From contig DIWP01000012.1 of assembly GCA_002423545.1 (NCBI GenBank), forward strand, positions 20,366 through 67,894: a DNA stretch of 47,529 nucleotides, in the 5' to 3' direction. This stretch comes from Thermoleophilia bacterium UBA6103. GTDB lineage: Bacteria; Actinomycetota; Thermoleophilia; UBA2241. Positions 40,311-47,529 of the stretch are shown piece by piece (position 1 is the first letter of the stretch; each line of letters opens with the position of its first letter). The notes under the pieces were generated by a model that made no database searches, had not been told where the DNA came from, and saw only the letters and a list, made by a program, of their open reading frames with translations. A program made the translations under genes and the position numbers.

Positions 40311-41900
40311 CTAGACCGCCTGCGGGTCGTTGCCGCGGATGTACTCGAGCAGATCCCGGGTGATCTGATCCTCGACCTGGATGGCGTCGTAGTCGACCAC
40401 CACGCCGTTGAAGTGCTGCAGCACGAGCCAGTCTGAGTCGGGCCCGCCGGGCAGGATGCCGGTGAACAGGAAACCCATCTGCTTCTCGAGCAGGACGGCG
40501 ACGGCGTCGCTGTGCGGCAGCCGCATGTTCAGGAACGCGTCGATGACCTTCACGTCCTCACGCTTGAGCCGGTACAGCTCCTGCCGCAGGCGGTCGACCA
40601 GGTCGGCGCCGTAGACGGGAATGCGGATGGTGGCCACGGCCCGCCTCACGTTCACGCTGGTATGCAGCTCGGTCGGCGGGCCGTCCGGGTCCGCAGGTGG
40701 GCTGTCCGAGTCCGCGGGCGAGCCGTCCGGGTCCAATCCGGCGCCGCCGTTCCCGGTACCCCAGGCAGGCGAAGACGGTGCCGCCGTGAACGGCGCGCCG
40801 AGGTTGGCGAAGAGCGCCGCGACCATGTCGCGGTGGCGCTCCGGCACGTAGAGCGGCACATCCTGCGGCGGCTGCAGGTAGCGGTACCCCATGATGTCGG
40901 CCCCGCGGCCGTCGAGCTTCTCGTTGATGCCCTTGTAGGACGTGATGGCCGGCACGTAGGCGAGCAGGAAGCCGCAGTCGGCGAAGCCAAGACGGTGACA
41001 GAACTTCTGCGTGTACGTGTGCACCGTGACTTCCTCGATGTAGAGACCGTGCATGCCGCGGTCGTGCGCCGCGGTCTCCAGGTACTCGCCCAGCCGCCGG
41101 GCGATCGACTGGCCACGGAACTTCGCCTTCACCGCCACGATGGCCATATCGGCGATCTCCCGCGTGTCTTCGGGGAACACCAGCGCCGCATGGCCAGCGA
41201 CCTCTCCCTGGACCGTCGTCGCGACCGCCGACAGCATGTCGCCGCTCCTGTTGAGGGCCACCACGCGGTCGGGGAAGTACATGTGCTCGTTGACGTACGT
41301 GTAGCGGTAGGCGTCGTAGATGCAGCGGCACACGTCGATGGCCTGCTCGGGCCGCATGTCGGCGATCCACAGTTCGATCCGTTGCGGCTCCCGCACCGGC
41401 TCCGGCGCCTCCAGCGGCGCGGCCTCCGCCGGCGGCCCGGCATCGGTCACCGACGGACTCTCAAGGTACTTCACGAACACGGTGTCCTTGCCGAGGCTGC
41501 CGAGATTGTGGAACTCGACCACGTCGGCCATCTGCCGCATCAGGAAGCTGCCGAGTCCGGCGGCCGTCTGGCTGTCCAGGTCGGCGTCGGGCCGGTACTC
41601 GGGCGTCAGCGAGGGATCGTAGGGCAGGCCGTCGTCGTGGACCGTGATCTGCACGCCGGCCGGCACGCGCTCGCAGGCGACGCTGAAGTCGGCCCGCTCA
41701 CCCTCTGCGTACGCCCCCTGGATGACGTTGGTGACCGCCTCCTCCACGAGCAGGTCGAAGCGCGCCTGGTCGGAGCGATCGAACCCCACCTGGCGCACGT
41801 AGTCGTGCACGAACCCCTGGACCATCTCGAGGTAGGCAAGCTCGTTGGGGATGCTCAGTGCGCACCGCTGCGGATCGAACGACGGCCCCTCTCCGGTCAT
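40311..41900 (-). CDS. HATPase (RsbW-like) - GNAT fusion protein
   Basis: 529 residues. Residues ~10-145 are an anti-sigma-factor-type HATPase (LLVEEAVTNVIQGAY N-box, then HDDGLPYDP and AGLGSFLMRQMADVVEF). Residues ~175-345 are a GNAT acetyltransferase-like domain (DMAIVAVKAKFRGQSIARRL is the acetyl-CoA loop). A Pro/Asp-rich linker and a third domain with repeated strands follow. This architecture links a serine-kinase-like switch with acyl transfer and is seen in actinobacteria and some delta-proteobacteria, but the role is not known to me. The ATG at 41900 follows AAGGGG; the earlier ATG 41963 lacks a site. Confidence 0.82.
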   Translation of the reverse strand: MTGEGPSFDPQRCALSIPNELAYLEMVQGFVHDYVRQVGFDRSDQARFDLLVEEAVTNVIQGAYAEGERADFSVACERVPAGVQITVHDDGLPYDPSLTPEYRPDADLDSQTAAGLGSFLMRQMADVVEFHNLGSLGKDTVFVKYLESPSVTDAGPPAEAAPLEAPEPVREPQRIELWIADMRPEQAIDVCRCIYDAYRYTYVNEHMYFPDRVVALNRSGDMLSAVATTVQGEVAGHAALVFPEDTREIADMAIVAVKAKFRGQSIARRLGEYLETAAHDRGMHGLYIEEVTVHTYTQKFCHRLGFADCGFLLAYVPAITSYKGINEKLDGRGADIMGYRYLQPPQDVPLYVPERHRDMVAALFANLGAPFTAAPSSPAWGTGNGGAGLDPDGSPADSDSPPADPDGPPTELHTSVNVRRAVATIRIPVYGADLVDRLRQELYRLKREDVKVIDAFLNMRLPHSDAVAVLLEKQMGFLFTGILPGGPDSDWLVLQHFNGVVVDYDAIQVEDQITRDLLEYIRGNDPQAV

Positions 41901-42224
41901 CGCACCCCTTTCATCGGCTGCTCGCGCGAGACCCCGTCGCGAGGTCCCTTCACGAACTCCCATCTTCTGCGTCGGCGCGGTCGAGTCCTTGCCGGGCCAC
42001 GCTCATCGAGACTCCCATCGGAATCGCGCGGCCGGAGCTTGATATCCGACGTCTTCTCAAGCATGAGCCCCGCAATGACGAATCATGACAGCGGAAGACC
42101 CGTCCCGGCCGCCGTGCGACCGGGACTCGGGTCGATCACGGACGAGTCGCCGCCCGCCACGCGGTGCCGTCCGACGGCCGATGTGCACCGCGCGACGTGC
42201 GACGGAGCGTGTGATGGAGGCAGC

Positions 42225-43928
42225 ATGAGCAGACGGCACAGCAGCGTGAGTCGCAGCCGCCGCTGGACGCGGTATCGCGAGGTGGCCAAGGTGCTCTACG
42301 AGGAGCACGTCTTCAGCGTGCTGCACGCCAGCGGCATGGCCGACGACGCTCCGATCGAACTGACCGACGAGAAGATCGAGGAGCTCGAGGCGCAGAGCGG
42401 CCGCAAGCTGCCGCAGGAGGTGCGCGTACGGCGCGCCCTGGAGCGTCTGGGACCGGCCTTCGTCAAGGTCGGCCAGCTGCTCAGCACGCGGCGCGACCTC
42501 ATCTCGCCGGCGCTCGCCGACGAGCTCGCCAAGCTGCAGGACAACGTGCCGACCCTGCCCTTCGACCAGATCCGCGAGCGCATCGAAGAAGAGCTCGGCA
42601 CCACCATCGAAGAGACCTTCGGCTCCTTCGACACCACTCCCCTGGCCGCCGCGTCGATCGGCCAGGTGTACCGCGCCACCCTCAAGGACGGCACCGAGGT
42701 GGTCGTCAAGGTCCAGCGCCCCGGGATCACCGAGACGATGGAGGTGGACCTGGACATCATCCTGAGCCAGGCCCGCGCCGCCGCCGACCACACCCGCTTC
42801 GGACGCGACATGAACGTCGTGGAGATCGCCCAGCAGATGGTCGATGCGTTGCGCTCCGAGCTCGACTACCTCAACGAGGCGGCCAACCTCGACCACTTCC
42901 ATACCGCGTTCCGGGACAGCACCAAGGTCTACTTCCCAAAGGTCTACTGGGACTACACGACGTCGCGCGTGCTGACGATGGAGCTGATGAAGGGCATCCC
43001 CGCCACACACCTGACCGAACTGGACGCGGCCGGCGTCGACCGCAAGCAGGTAGCTCTCAACGGGGCCGACTGCTACTTCACGCAGATCTTCGAGATGGGC
43101 CGCTATCACGCCGATCCGCACCTGGGGAACCTGTTCGTGATGCCCGACGGGCGCGTCGGCTTCGTGGACTTCGGCCGCGTGGGCCAGATCAGCGAGCGCA
43201 ACCGCACGCTGACGTTCCACCTCATCATGGCACTCATGGACGGCGACGAGGTCGGCGTCACCGAGGCGGTGCTGGACATGACCGGCGCCGGCAGCATGTC
43301 TGACGTAGCGGCGCTGCAGCGAGACATGAGCCGCGTCTGTACGGCCTACAGCGCCGCTCAGACGGGGACCGGGTCAATGGAGCCCGCCGTGGAGGGTCTG
43401 TTCGAGGCCGTTCGCAAGTATCGCCTGGCGGTGCCCGGCCAGATCGTCATGCTGCTCACCGTCATCGGCGTGCTGGACGGTGTGTCGGCGCAGCTCTCCG
43501 GCGGCTCCTTCACCATCGCCGAGGTGGCGCGGCCGCTGGCAGAGAAGCTGCTGCCGCAGGAGTTCGGCCCCGAGCATCTCAAGGCTCACTTCACACGCTG
43601 GGCGCGTCGCTACGGCGCCTTCCTTGAGGACCTGCCGGTCTCGCTGAGCCGCGTGCTGCGCCGCGCCGGCGAGGGAGAGATCCGCATGGCGGTGCGGCCC
43701 GAGAAATACGACCGCCTGGTCGACCGCTTCGAGACCATCGTCAACCGTCTCTGCGTGGCCCTGATGCTGTCGGCCCTGATCATCGGCATGTCGTACCTGA
43801 GCGGCGTGGACGACGTGCACCCGTGGGTGAACCACACCAGCCGCCTGGTGCTCGTGGCCTGTGTGCTCATCGGTCTCTGGTGGCTGAGCTCGCCGCTGCG
43901 CGCCCGCTGGCGCCGCCGCAAGGACTGA
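42225..43928 (+). CDS. ABC1/UbiB-family atypical kinase
   Basis: 567 residues with all ABC1 hallmarks: KVGQ (81-84) and TRRDLISPALADELAKLQD, the Ala-rich loop AAASIGQVYRA (141-151), VVKVQRPG, the catalytic HADPHLGNLF and VDFGRVG. Two membrane helices close the C-terminus (LCVALMLSALIIGMSYL and LVLVACVLIGLWWLSS). UbiB/ADCK proteins act in quinone synthesis or lipid homeostasis. The ATG at 42225 follows GGAGG; a much longer open frame upstream is the shadow of the convergent gene. Confidence 0.93.
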   Translation: MSRRHSSVSRSRRWTRYREVAKVLYEEHVFSVLHASGMADDAPIELTDEKIEELEAQSGRKLPQEVRVRRALERLGPAFVKVGQLLSTRRDLISPALADELAKLQDNVPTLPFDQIRERIEEELGTTIEETFGSFDTTPLAAASIGQVYRATLKDGTEVVVKVQRPGITETMEVDLDIILSQARAAADHTRFGRDMNVVEIAQQMVDALRSELDYLNEAANLDHFHTAFRDSTKVYFPKVYWDYTTSRVLTMELMKGIPATHLTELDAAGVDRKQVALNGADCYFTQIFEMGRYHADPHLGNLFVMPDGRVGFVDFGRVGQISERNRTLTFHLIMALMDGDEVGVTEAVLDMTGAGSMSDVAALQRDMSRVCTAYSAAQTGTGSMEPAVEGLFEAVRKYRLAVPGQIVMLLTVIGVLDGVSAQLSGGSFTIAEVARPLAEKLLPQEFGPEHLKAHFTRWARRYGAFLEDLPVSLSRVLRRAGEGEIRMAVRPEKYDRLVDRFETIVNRLCVALMLSALIIGMSYLSGVDDVHPWVNHTSRLVLVACVLIGLWWLSSPLRARWRRRKD

Positions 43929-44124
43929 CGGCCACCCGACAGAGATGAGCGGTCGAGGCCGGCAACGTCATCCGGCGTGGTCGGTCAACGTCACCCTGGA
44001 CTGCCACTCCGGCTCTCGACTCGCGCCCGAGCATCCGCCATCGTGGGTGTGCCCACGGTGCCCGGGCCCCGCCGCGACTCGCCGACTCGCTGCTACGGCG
44101 CCTTCTCGGCAGTCCGCTCGTGTG

Positions 44125-44141
44125 TGTACACTCTACGTACA
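44125..44141 (+). promoter_or_regulatory. Dyad at the DUF1778 antitoxin promoter
   Basis: TGTAC (44125-44129) and GTACA (44137-44141) form an inverted repeat over a TACACT -10-like box (44127-44132), 20 bp before the antitoxin start; likely operator. Confidence 0.5.
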
Positions 44142-44161
44142 GAAGCGACTGAGGGGTAGCC

Positions 44162-44458
44162 ATGCAACGCGGGGCGGGCGGAACGCGAAGACAGAAAGAC
44201 GAACGCTTGAACCTGCGTGTCACCGCCGAGGAGAAGCTGCTGCTGCAGCAGGCCGCGCTGGCGGCCCACATCAGCACCAGCCAGTTCGTGCTCCAGGCGG
44301 CTCTGCGCTCGGCCGAGGAGACGCTTGTGGGGCGGACCAGCTACGTGGTGCCGGCAGAGACCTAGGAGCGACTCGTCGCCCCGCTCGACAGACCGGCGCG
44401 CACGATCCCGAGCCTGGCGGAGGCGGCTCATCGCTCACCGCCGCCACGTGAGCGCTGA
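44162..44458 (+). pseudogene. DUF1778 (TacA-like) antitoxin with in-frame stop
   Basis: The first 67 codons give a typical DUF1778 ribbon-helix-helix antitoxin (KDERLNLRVTAEEKLLLQQA, then ISTSQFVLQAALRSAEETL) and end at TAG (44363-44365). Read past that stop, the same frame continues ERLVAPLDRPARTIPSLAEA to a TGA at 44456-44458, which is the normal toxin-binding tail of the family. The GNAT toxin that should follow is absent. The gene looks like a toxin-antitoxin relic; the truncated product (44162-44365) could still bind DNA. Confidence 0.78.
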
Positions 44459-44568
44459 CAGACTGCAGGGACCCGAGCCGCTCACATGATCGTGCTCATG
44501 AAGGATGTGCGCCGCAGCCTGGGGTAAGGCGAACGCTCGCAGATGTTGTTGAATAGAGACGGATACCC

Positions 44569-44600
44569 TTGCATTTTGCACAGGGTGCGTGCAAAATGCA
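44569..44600 (+). promoter_or_regulatory. Palindromic operator-promoter of the DUF4143 ATPase
   Basis: A perfect 12-bp inverted repeat TGCATTTTGCAC (44570-44581) / GTGCAAAATGCA (44589-44600). TTGCAT (44569-44574) - 17 bp - CAAAAT (44592-44597) places -35 and -10 inside the two arms. The start codon at 44611 is 14 nt after the -10. Confidence 0.75.
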
Positions 44601-44610
44601 TGGTGTGGAA

Positions 44611-45861
44611 ATGATCGATCGACATGCCACCGATGAGGTCATGCGCCACCTGACGACGTTCCGGGTGGTCGTCGTGACCGGAGCACGCCAAGTCGGGAAG
44701 TCGACGCTCGCACGGCTCGCGCTGGACCGTACCGCCGGCCGCTACCTCACGCTCGACGACCCACTCGTCTTCGATCGCGCCGTCAGTGATCCCGATGGTT
44801 TGGTGGCGGCGCACGATGGTCTCACCGTCATCGATGAAGTGCAGCGAGCGCCCGACCTGCTGCGCGCCATCAAGCTCGTCGTCGACCGCGATCCCACTCC
44901 GGGCCGTTTCCTTCTCACCGGGTCCGCCAATCTGTTGACCATGCGCTCGGTCGTTGAGTCCCTGGCCGGGCGCGCCATCTACGTCGAGCTCCTGCCGCTC
45001 ACATGGTCTGAGCTGCGTGGCCGGCCACGGCCGGCCACCCTCGACCACGCGTTCACGGCGAAGGATGCTGAGGAGCTCGGCACGCTCGTGACAGACAACG
45101 TCGCCGTCGAGATGACGAGTGAGGCGTGTGAACGCGCCCTGAGTGGCGGCATGCCCGAGGCCTGCCGCCTCGCACCCGACCAGAGAAGAGTCTGGTACGA
45201 CAGCTACCGACGGACGTTCCTGGAGCGGGATCTGCGCCAGCTCTCGCAGATCCATGCCGTGCCCGAGTTCAGCCGCCTCACCAGCCTGGCCCTGCTGCGG
45301 TCGGCCGGACTGCTCAACCGGTCGAGCCTGGCCGTCGACGCACGCGTGTCCCACAGCACAGCCGACCGCTATCTGGACCTGCTGCAGGTCGCCTACCAGA
45401 TCCGGCTTCTGCAGCCATTCTTCAGCAATCTGAGCAAGAGGCACGTGAAGTCGCCCAAGCTCTACGCAGTCGACTGCGCCGCTGCCGCCTGGGCCGCCAA
45501 CGTGTGGGACTGGCGCGCGGCTCAGGCCGGCGGTCGCGACGGGGCGCTCCTGGAGACCTTCGCCGTGAACGACATCCTCGCATGGGACGGTCTCGGCGGA
45601 CTGTCCCGCTACTCGTTCTGGCGGACCGGCGGCGGCTCCGAAGTCGATCTCGTGGTCGAACGCGGCCCCGATGTGGTGGCCGTCGAGGTGAAGAGCCGCG
45701 CCACCCTCACCTACGCATCCACGAGCGGCCTCCGAGCCCTGCGGACAGACCTGGGTGAACGGTTCCGGATGGGCGTCATCGCGCACCTCGGAGAGCGGGT
45801 CCAAGTCATCGACGATTCCATCGTAGCGATCCCCGTGGCGTCCTTCCTCGGGGCGGCCTGA
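44611..45861 (+). CDS. AAA-family ATPase with DUF4143 domain
   Basis: 416 residues. The P-loop is GARQVGKST (residues ~24-32), Walker B is VIDEVQRAP, and sensor LLTGSAN follows. The DUF4143 part includes YRRTFLERDLRQLSQIH, the winged-helix RVSHSTADRYLDLLQ, and a C-terminal PD-(D/E)XK-like end EVDLVVERG, VAVEVKSR. This family is abundant and mobile and its function is poorly known; it is often found beside toxin-antitoxin genes. ATG 44611 lies just after the promoter inside the palindrome; earlier in-frame starts (44569, 44596) fall within the promoter itself. A truncated paralogue lies at 30.1 kb. Confidence 0.88.
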   Translation: MIDRHATDEVMRHLTTFRVVVVTGARQVGKSTLARLALDRTAGRYLTLDDPLVFDRAVSDPDGLVAAHDGLTVIDEVQRAPDLLRAIKLVVDRDPTPGRFLLTGSANLLTMRSVVESLAGRAIYVELLPLTWSELRGRPRPATLDHAFTAKDAEELGTLVTDNVAVEMTSEACERALSGGMPEACRLAPDQRRVWYDSYRRTFLERDLRQLSQIHAVPEFSRLTSLALLRSAGLLNRSSLAVDARVSHSTADRYLDLLQVAYQIRLLQPFFSNLSKRHVKSPKLYAVDCAAAAWAANVWDWRAAQAGGRDGALLETFAVNDILAWDGLGGLSRYSFWRTGGGSEVDLVVERGPDVVAVEVKSRATLTYASTSGLRALRTDLGERFRMGVIAHLGERVQVIDDSIVAIPVASFLGAA

Positions 45862-45892
45862 CGCCCGAGGGCGAGTCGGTGGATGCCCAGCC

Positions 45893-46927
45893 CTACCCCC
45901 GCGGCGGCCCCGGCTTGAGACGGGTCGGTGTGGTCCAGGCGTGCAGCATGCGCAGGTAGTTGGCGCGCTCGTAGACGGCCGGGTCGTCGGTCGCCGCGTA
46001 GCTCAGGCTGCCGCGCAGCTCGGCGACGCTCTCGTAGTCGTGCTCGTCCATCCAGTCGAGCAGCTCGCGCTCCACGGTGGCAAAGTGCACCGGGCCCTCG
46101 CGCAGCACCGCCGAGGTCATCATGCACACATCGGCGCCCACCATGAGCGCCTTCACGGCGTCGACGCCGGTCGACACGCCGGTGGTGAGCCCCAGCGAGG
46201 CCCGTCCGGCGAGCTGCGGCCGCAGGATCGCCATCCAGCGCAGCGGCAGCCGCAGCTCCCAGGAGTGGCTCAGCTCGAGGCGCGAGACCACCTCGCGCGC
46301 CTCGGGGTCCACGTCGGGCTGGTAGAAGCGGTTCATCAGCACCAGCCCGTCGGCGCCGGCGCGCACGGCGTTGGCGGCGAAGTTGGCCAGCGCCGTGTAG
46401 TACGGCGCCAGCTTCACCGCCAACGGGATGCTCACGGCCTTGCGCACGCCGGCGATGACGGCGATGTCCTCGGCCTCCACGTCGGCGCAGTTCTTCTGAG
46501 GATCGGCCGCCACCCGGTACAGGTTGAGCTCGATGGCGTCGGCGCCGGCCTCCTCGAGCATCTTCGCGTAGCGTTCCCACCCCCCGGCCGAGAAGGCGTT
46601 GAGGCTGGCGATCAGCGGCACGTCGAGACGCTCCCTGGTCTCCTGGACCACCGAGAAGTAGCGGTCGGCCGAGCTCTCGAAGGTGGGGAAGTCGGGAAAG
46701 TAGTCGAGCGCCTCGGCGAAGTGCTGCGAGCCCTGCTCGAGGGCGAGGAGCAGATCGGTGTCGTGCTGCACGATCTGCTCCTCGAACAGCGACGGCAGCA
46801 CGATGGCGGCGGCGCCGTGCTCCTGCAGGCGCTCGGCGACCTCCGGCCTGCCGGTCAGCGGACCGGCCGAGGCCACCAGCGGCGAGCGCAGCTCGAGACC
46901 CAGATAGGTGCTGGTCAGACGGCCCAT
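45893..46927 (-). CDS. Dihydroorotate dehydrogenase-like protein
   Basis: 344 residues with a flavin-binding TIM barrel: LRSPLVASAGPLTGR at the N-terminus, IASLNAFSAGGWERYAKMLE, then ADAIELNLYRVAADPQ, VKLAPYYTALANFA and LTTGVSTGVDAVKALMVGAD. In PyrD the catalytic Cys or Ser would lie in the loop after the NAFS strand; this family's members are often encoded beside nifJ and probably act as flavin oxidoreductases rather than in pyrimidine synthesis. The start overlaps the end of the PFOR gene by 13 bp, a coupled operon. Confidence 0.87.
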   Translation of the reverse strand: MGRLTSTYLGLELRSPLVASAGPLTGRPEVAERLQEHGAAAIVLPSLFEEQIVQHDTDLLLALEQGSQHFAEALDYFPDFPTFESSADRYFSVVQETRERLDVPLIASLNAFSAGGWERYAKMLEEAGADAIELNLYRVAADPQKNCADVEAEDIAVIAGVRKAVSIPLAVKLAPYYTALANFAANAVRAGADGLVLMNRFYQPDVDPEAREVVSRLELSHSWELRLPLRWMAILRPQLAGRASLGLTTGVSTGVDAVKALMVGADVCMMTSAVLREGPVHFATVERELLDWMDEHDYESVAELRGSLSYAATDDPAVYERANYLRMLHAWTTPTRLKPGPPRG

Positions 46928-47529
46928 CGCAGATCCTCCTGATCGTAGCGGTAGCCGGCATCGCTCTCGACGTCGGGCTGCGCGTCCGGGTCCACCGGCA
47001 CCGTGCGCTCGATCTCGGCGAGCTGTTCGTAGAAGCGCCAGCGCTCCAGCACGTCGGCCTGGGCCAGCGCCATGAGGTGGTCGAAACGCTCCCGGTCGGC
47101 GCGCTTGAGGATGGCGAAGCGCGCCTCGGTGGAGGCGAAGGCGGGCAGCGGGATCTGCGGCTTCTTGCTGTCCAGCCTGAACGGCTGGCCCTCCGGGTCC
47201 CGCGTCGGCGTGTAACGGTAGAGCGGCCAGTAGCCGCAGCGTACGGCGTCCTTCTGGTGGGTCATCGACATCGACATGTCGATGCCGTGGGCGATGCAGG
47301 TGCTGTACGCGATCACCAGCGACGGCCCCGGCCAGGCGTCGGCCTCGAGCAGGGCGCGCGTCGCCTGCACGTCGTTGGCGCCGAGGGCGATCTGCGCCAC
47401 GTACACGTTGCCGTAGGCGCGGGCGATCGCCCCCAGGTCCTTCTTGGCGGTCTCCTTGCCCATGGCCGCGAACTTGGCCACGGCGCCGCGCGAGGTGGCC
47501 TTGGAGGCCTGGCCGCCGGTGTTGGAGTA
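46915..47529 (-). CDS. nifJ: Pyruvate:ferredoxin (flavodoxin) oxidoreductase, C-terminal part
   Basis: The C-terminal 204 residues of the homodimeric enzyme; the 5' part lies beyond the window. The thiamine-diphosphate domain motif YSNTGGQASKATSRG, then GNVYVAQIALGANDVQ, and the YSTCIAHGID region with the cluster-contacting Cys are diagnostic. This enzyme oxidises pyruvate to acetyl-CoA and CO2 and reduces ferredoxin in anaerobic metabolism. It is co-transcribed with, and overlaps, the dihydroorotate-dehydrogenase-like gene. Confidence 0.93.
   Translation of the reverse strand, partial: YSNTGGQASKATSRGAVAKFAAMGKETAKKDLGAIARAYGNVYVAQIALGANDVQATRALLEADAWPGPSLVIAYSTCIAHGIDMSMSMTHQKDAVRCGYWPLYRYTPTRDPEGQPFRLDSKKPQIPLPAFASTEARFAILKRADRERFDHLMALAQADVLERWRFYEQLAEIERTVPVDPDAQPDVESDAGYRYDQEDLRWAV

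Noticed and set aside
40512..42224. Long plus-strand open frame upstream of the ABC1 kinase
   Set aside because: It is a high-GC shadow of the convergent HATPase-GNAT gene; the ribosome site and family start place the kinase ATG at 42225.

Overview
The window is about 47.5 kb of high-GC DNA (codon third positions strongly G/C) with Gram-positive style lipoprotein and signal peptides. I read it as an actinobacterium. Pyruvate:ferredoxin oxidoreductase and a molybdopterin oxidoreductase suggest anaerobic or microaerobic metabolism. I cannot name a lower taxon: there is no rRNA or tRNA gene and no CRISPR array.

Region by region. 0-17 kb is mostly housekeeping and envelope: a Rieske protein, a 1,202-residue secreted protein, a CopD-like membrane protein divergent from an MFS drug exporter with a frameshifted TetR regulator, a haem-binding protein, an HtrA-type protease, an HTH-nucleotidyltransferase/HEPN toxin-antitoxin pair, a glycine-amidinotransferase-like enzyme, a HicBA-like pair, a lipoprotein with an internal duplication, a DUF1269 protein and a secreted beta-lactamase-fold hydrolase. 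17-36 kb is an accessory island packed with toxin-antitoxin and defence genes: a nucleotidyltransferase/winged-helix pair, orphan HigA, XRE-ImmA, three separate NYN-domain ribonuclease genes, an orphan MNT nucleotidyltransferase, a nuclease-helicase (DUF2075) beside an AspBHI-like modification-dependent restriction enzyme, agmatinase, a DUF4143 ATPase remnant, Imm17, VapBC, a molybdopterin oxidoreductase, a HicB-like protein, MazF and a tiny zinc ribbon. 36-47.5 kb returns to secreted and core genes: a Ycf48-like protein, a lipoprotein, a C45 peptidase, an HATPase-GNAT fusion, an ABC1/UbiB kinase, a broken DUF1778 antitoxin, a DUF4143 ATPase, a dihydroorotate-dehydrogenase-like protein and the 3' part of nifJ.

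The most interesting signal is an apparently undescribed RNA/NYN arrangement. Two of the three NYN genes (24.1 and 31.0 kb) are preceded by the same small structured element: hairpin 1, then a GC-rich hairpin 2 with a pyrimidine-rich terminator-like tail, then a G-rich ribosome site and the NYN start. A clear promoter precedes the 24.1 kb copy; at 31.0 kb the local promoter is weak. A third copy of the element at 17.2 kb keeps a strong promoter, both hairpins and the tail but has no NYN gene, and its stems differ by compensating base changes. The third NYN gene (21.7 kb) has its own promoter and a single strong hairpin. The order promoter, structured RNA, terminator, RNase resembles the layout of type III toxin-antitoxin loci, although simple attenuation or autoregulation is equally possible. 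Other points of note are palindromic operators laid over the -35/-10 of near-leaderless toxin-antitoxin-like genes, a shared 68-bp promoter module, three tandem TetR operators and helically phased repeats ahead of htrA.
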